Positions 61,257 through 64,000 of a stretch of DNA of 64,000 nt are shown here, one piece after another. The number at the start of each line of letters is the position of its first letter. Position 1 is the first letter of the stretch. The position numbers and the translations under genes are program-made. This DNA is from Chloroflexales bacterium ZM16-3 (lineage in GTDB: Bacteria; Chloroflexota; Chloroflexia; Chloroflexales; Chloroflexaceae): contig RYFE02000005.1 of the NCBI GenBank assembly GCA_004138175.2, forward strand, positions 62,001 to 126,000. The letters run 5' to 3'. Under the pieces are notes generated by a model. The model was not told where the DNA came from, ran no database searches, and worked only from the letters and a program-made list of their open reading frames with translations.

Positions 61257-62204
61257 ATGCAGCGACGATTCACACAGTTCGCCTGGGGTGTGCTCGCCTA
61301 CAATATCCTAGTCATTCTCTGGGGTGCCTACGTGCGAGCCAGCGGATCGGGCGCGGGTTGCGGCCAGCACTGGCCGCTCTGCAACGGCCAGGTCATCCCG
61401 CGGGCCGAGCAGGTGCAGACACTGGTTGAGTTCACCCACCGCATCACCAGCGGGCTCTCGGCGATCTTGGTTGTGGTGATGCTGGTCTGGTCGCTGCGCT
61501 CCTTCCCCAAGGGCCACCTGGCCCGCCTGGGCGCCACGCTGACGATGATCTTTATTGTGATCGAGAGCCTGCTGGGGGCCGGGCTGGTGCTGTTCCAGTT
61601 GGTGGCCGGGAACACCTCGGTGGCCCGCGCCGTGGCCGGCGGAATCCACCTGGTGAACACCCTGCTGCTGGTGGGCGCGATCACGCTGACGGCCTGGTGG
61701 GCGGGCGGCGGGCGGGCGATTCGGCTGCGTGGCCAGGGCGCGGTGGGCTGGATGCTGGGCGTCGGCGTGGTGGCTGTGCTGGCCCTGGGGGCCACCGGGG
61801 CGATCACTGCCCTGGGAGACACGCTCTTCCCCAGCGACTCGCTGAGCGCCGGGATCGCCCAGGACTTCGACCCGACCCAGCACTTCCTGATCCGGCTGCG
61901 CTTCTGGCACCCGCTGCTGGCCGTCGTCACCGGGGTCTACCTGCTGGTGATCAGCCAGATCATCAACCGGATGCGGCCCAGCGAGGGCACGCGCCTGGGG
62001 GCCACCCTGCTCCTGCTGCTCTTCCTGGCCCAGCTCGGCGTCGGCGCGGTGAACCTGGCCCTGCTCGCCCCGATTTCCCTCCAGATCGTCCACCTCTTCC
62101 TCGCCGACCTGGTCTGGGTTGCCCTGGTGCTGCTTAGTGCGGCCACCCTCGGCGGCGATGCGCCCGAGGGCGCATCCCAACGCGCCTTTGCAGCCGCAGA
62201 TTAG
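61257..62204 (+). CDS. ctaA: Heme A synthase (CtaA/COX15)
   Basis: 315 aa from the ATG at 61257, with GGGAG upstream. About eight hydrophobic helices. VRASGSGAGCGQHWPLCNGQ carries the conserved Cys pair of CtaA. FTHRITSGLSAILV, GGIHLVNTLLLV and RFWHPLLAVVTG hold His heme ligands. It converts heme O to heme A for terminal oxidases, matching the oxidase operon 1.2 kb downstream. ctaB (protoheme farnesyltransferase) is not here. The stop codon lies inside the start of a CAATCTG array. Confidence 0.93.
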   Translation: MQRRFTQFAWGVLAYNILVILWGAYVRASGSGAGCGQHWPLCNGQVIPRAEQVQTLVEFTHRITSGLSAILVVVMLVWSLRSFPKGHLARLGATLTMIFIVIESLLGAGLVLFQLVAGNTSVARAVAGGIHLVNTLLLVGAITLTAWWAGGGRAIRLRGQGAVGWMLGVGVVAVLALGATGAITALGDTLFPSDSLSAGIAQDFDPTQHFLIRLRFWHPLLAVVTGVYLLVISQIINRMRPSEGTRLGATLLLLLFLAQLGVGAVNLALLAPISLQIVHLFLADLVWVALVLLSAATLGGDAPEGASQRAFAAAD

Positions 62205-62306
62205 GTGATTGTAGATTGTAGATTGCAGATTAGGGTGCCGCGCTGCAATCTGCAATCTGCAATCTGCAATCTGCAATCTGCAATCTGCGGCCTGCAATCT
62301 GCAATC
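62196..62306. repeat. Heptad array (CAATCTG)n with inverted arms
   Basis: The left arm is GCAGATTAGGTGATTGTAG-like and begins in the last codons of ctaA. The loop is GGGTGCCGCG. The right arm (62243-62306) has about eight CAATCTG units with one irregular CGGC. It is the longest array in the window. Confidence 0.93.
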
Positions 62307-62425
62307 GAGTTGGGGGATCACAATCAACGGTTGTTGCGGCTTTACGCCGCGTTCATGCGCCGCAACGTATACTCTGCGTATTGCATTCCTTGTTCCTAAA
62401 GGCACAATCAATCCCCTGAGGGTCC

Positions 62426-63154
62426 TTGAAGATCACACCTCTCCCCAATCAGCCCATGCATGACACGCCCCTGGCGCTTCACCTGGCCTGGCTGAAGCCG
62501 CTGCTGATCGGCGCGGGTGTGCTGCTGGGGACGATCACGACCCTGGCGCTCTGGTTTGCCCTGGCCCAGCCGGTGAAGGTGATGCCGCGCGTCCGCACGA
62601 TGCCGGCCTTCCTGCTCACTGACCAGGACGGCAGGCCGGTGGGGGACGCCGAGCTGCGCGGGCGGATGGTGCTGCTGGGCTTTAGCTACACGCGCTGCGG
62701 GGCGGGCTGCGCCGAGCTGAACCGACGCCTCCAGGATGTGCGGGCTGGCCTGGCGACGGCGGGCCTGCTGGGCAGCCAGATCGCCTTCGCCACGATCAGC
62801 CTGGACCCGGCCCACGATACGCCTGATGTGCTGCGGGCCTACGCCGCGCAGACTGGGGCCGACCTGACAAGCTGGGCCTTTCTCACTGGCGCGCCCGAGG
62901 AGATCAAGGGCCTGGCAGGCGGCGAGCTGGGCATCTACTACGAGAAGCCAGCCGCCGATGGCAGCATGATCCACGACCAGGAGGTGCTCCTGATCGATGA
63001 GAAGGGCATTCTGCGCGCCCGCTACACGCCCAAGGACCTGACCATGGATCGGCTCAACCGCGACCTGGGCCTGCTTGGCCAGGAGCGCAACAGCAGCGGG
63101 GTGATGCGCCAGGTCTATGAGGTGTCGCACCTCTTCCTCTGCTACCCCGACTAG
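62426..63154 (+). CDS. SCO1/SenC copper chaperone
   Basis: 242 aa if the TTG at 62426 (GAGGG upstream) is used; ATG 62456 would give 232. One N-terminal membrane helix (PLLIGAGVLLGTITTLALWF) anchors a thioredoxin fold outside. The copper ligands are Cys91 and Cys95 (RCGAGC) and His183 (MIHDQEVLL). SCO proteins deliver copper to, or reduce, the CuA centre of oxidase subunit II, which is encoded two genes downstream. An octamer array separates it from subunit IIa. Confidence 0.93.
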   Translation: MKITPLPNQPMHDTPLALHLAWLKPLLIGAGVLLGTITTLALWFALAQPVKVMPRVRTMPAFLLTDQDGRPVGDAELRGRMVLLGFSYTRCGAGCAELNRRLQDVRAGLATAGLLGSQIAFATISLDPAHDTPDVLRAYAAQTGADLTSWAFLTGAPEEIKGLAGGELGIYYEKPAADGSMIHDQEVLLIDEKGILRARYTPKDLTMDRLNRDLGLLGQERNSSGVMRQVYEVSHLFLCYPD

Positions 63155-63155
63155 A

Positions 63156-63195
63156 GCACTGAGGCACTGAGGCACTGAGGCACTGAGACGCTGAG
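63156..63195. repeat. Octamer repeat GCACTGAG
   Basis: Four GCACTGAG units and one ACGCTGAG unit follow the SCO stop codon by one base. The ribosome site of the next gene (AAGGAG) comes just after. Confidence 0.88.
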
Positions 63196-63211
63196 TATAA
63201 GGAGCACGCGC

Positions 63212-63382
63212 ATGGCTGATGACAATGACCAGGTGAAGGCTGTGGAGGATGAGGAGAACGAGCCGCACGAGCCGCCACGGGGCACGCTGCTGATTATGAT
63301 CGGCTACCTGCTCGTCACGATCACGCTCTGGATGCAGGCGTACCTGACCTTGCTGCACAACGGAGGGCTCCCCCCGCTATGA
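63212..63382 (+). CDS. Cytochrome c oxidase subunit IIa (ba3-type)
   Basis: 56 aa, with AAGGAG eight bases before the ATG at 63212. An acidic cytoplasmic tail (ADDNDQVKAVEDEENEPHEP) precedes one membrane helix (LLIMIGYLLVTITLWMQAYL). The end is LTLLHNGGLPPL. Thermus ba3 oxidase has a 34-residue single-helix subunit IIa, and position plus topology fit that. The stop overlaps the next start by four bases (ATGA). The tail is longer than in Thermus. Confidence 0.8.
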   Translation: MADDNDQVKAVEDEENEPHEPPRGTLLIMIGYLLVTITLWMQAYLTLLHNGGLPPL

Positions 63383-63864
63383 GAGACAACAGCAAGTTTG
63401 TGGGCTACCTGTTTGAGGTGGCATGGATCCTGCCAAGCGTTGCCATCCCGGTGACTCTGTTTGTGGCTGTGGTGATCACCGCCTTTGCGGTGGGCATCCG
63501 TGTTCCCACCGACGTTGGGCGGGTGGACCCGCAGGCGCTGGCCCAGACGGTACCCTTCGACAACCCTGGCATCCGTGAGATGGCCCCTGGCGTGTATGAG
63601 GCCACCGTGATCGCACAGACCTTCGCGTTCACGCCGGGCGAGATCGAGATCCCGCTCGACTCGAAGGTCACCTTCACGCTAACCAGCCGCGACGTGATCC
63701 ACGGCTTCAAGATCGAGGGCACCGACGTGAACGGTATGATCGTGCCGGGCCAGATCACGAAGGTGACGACGACATTCCGCAGGCCAGGCGAGTACCTGAT
63801 TGTCTGCCACGAGTTCTGTGGTGCCGGGCACCATCTGATGTTTGGGAAGGTGATCGTGAAGTGA
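63379..63864 (+). CDS. Cytochrome c oxidase subunit II, ba3-type
   Basis: 161 aa, coupled by ATGA. A single N-terminal helix (SVAIPVTLFVAVVITAFAVG) and a cupredoxin domain. The binuclear CuA ligands are His108 (DVIHGFKI), Cys143, Glu145, Cys147, His151 and Met154 (CHEFCGAGHHLM). Having one helix and being short is the ba3/B-type pattern. It accepts electrons from a soluble or bound donor and passes them to heme in subunit I. The site looks complete, so the enzyme is probably functional. Confidence 0.95.
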   Translation: MRDNSKFVGYLFEVAWILPSVAIPVTLFVAVVITAFAVGIRVPTDVGRVDPQALAQTVPFDNPGIREMAPGVYEATVIAQTFAFTPGEIEIPLDSKVTFTLTSRDVIHGFKIEGTDVNGMIVPGQITKVTTTFRRPGEYLIVCHEFCGAGHHLMFGKVIVK

Positions 63865-63886
63865 GCAGAGGGTAAAGGAACTCATT

Positions 63887-64000
63887 ATGGCTCGTGCAAT
63901 CACATCTGCCCGGTCGATGGTCGCCGAGCGCGTCGACCGCTTCGGCACTGAGAAGCGGCTGGCCGCGATCAATATCATCATCGCGTTTTCGGCGCTGGCT
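63887..64000 (+). CDS. Cytochrome c oxidase subunit I, N-terminus (cut by window edge)
   Basis: The first 38 codons, with AAAGGA upstream. MVAERVDRFGTEKRLAAINI leads into the first membrane helix (IIIAFSALA). The EKRLA stretch before the helix, and the position after subunit II, fit ba3-type subunit I. The catalytic region lies outside the window. Confidence 0.8.
   Translation, partial: MARAITSARSMVAERVDRFGTEKRLAAINIIIAFSALA

Overview
The window is about 64 kb of GC-rich bacterial DNA. It most likely comes from an aerobic member of the Chloroflexota, class Chloroflexia. That placement is inferred from gene content: a WD40-repeat protein kinase, lipoproteins with long Thr/Pro/Ala-rich linkers, a BTAD/ATPase/TPR regulator, and a ba3-type oxidase operon with a tiny subunit IIa. 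No rRNA or tRNA gene, CRISPR array, phage gene or transposase was found.

Layout. 0-7 kb: the 3' part of a Ser/Thr kinase with WD40 repeats, an SH3b coiled-coil protein, a HEAT-repeat protein, and a pentapeptide-repeat/glycogen-debranching fusion. 7-17 kb (minus strand): a GT2 and a GT4 glycosyltransferase, a lipoprotein gene interrupted by an amber codon, an M23 peptidase lipoprotein, and a peptide/oligopeptide ABC transporter whose binding protein is circularly permuted. 17-24 kb: fabZ, a coiled-coil membrane protein, pheT, a VapBC-type toxin-antitoxin pair and msrPQ. 24.6-38.2 kb: a tightly coupled surface-glycan operon. It holds two membrane GT-C enzymes, a membrane-anchored heparinase-like protein, two GT4s, a GT2, two methyltransferases, a UPF0104/MprF-like membrane protein and a sugar nucleotidyltransferase. 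A secreted four-repeat surface protein follows.

40-51 kb: a lipoprotein, a LuxR-HTH/membrane/Kelch regulator, an ABC-2 permease with an extracytoplasmic partner, a second large GT-C enzyme, an unrecognised two-gene module, a GT4 and a short PII-like cyclic-di-AMP receptor homologue. 51-60 kb: the BTAD regulator, YceI, an FMN reductase, a CPBP protease, an SRPBCC protein, a DUF92 membrane protein and an FTR1-type iron permease. 61-64 kb: heme A synthase, SCO1, and a ba3 oxidase operon (subunits IIa, II and the start of I) running off the edge.

The most unusual content lies between genes. There are three kinds of repeat. (1) Heptanucleotide tandem arrays are arranged as inverted arms (units CAATCTG, CAACATT and GACTCCN); two arrays sit inside coding sequences and others touch start or stop codons. 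(2) At least a dozen long, near-perfect hairpins have unrelated stems but the same RGC-NNN-GCY tip. (3) Palindromes carry a GAGCGAAGCG-type core, and one copy is bracketed by 12-bp direct repeats. Many of these probably act as terminators, but their shared architecture points to common generating mechanisms.
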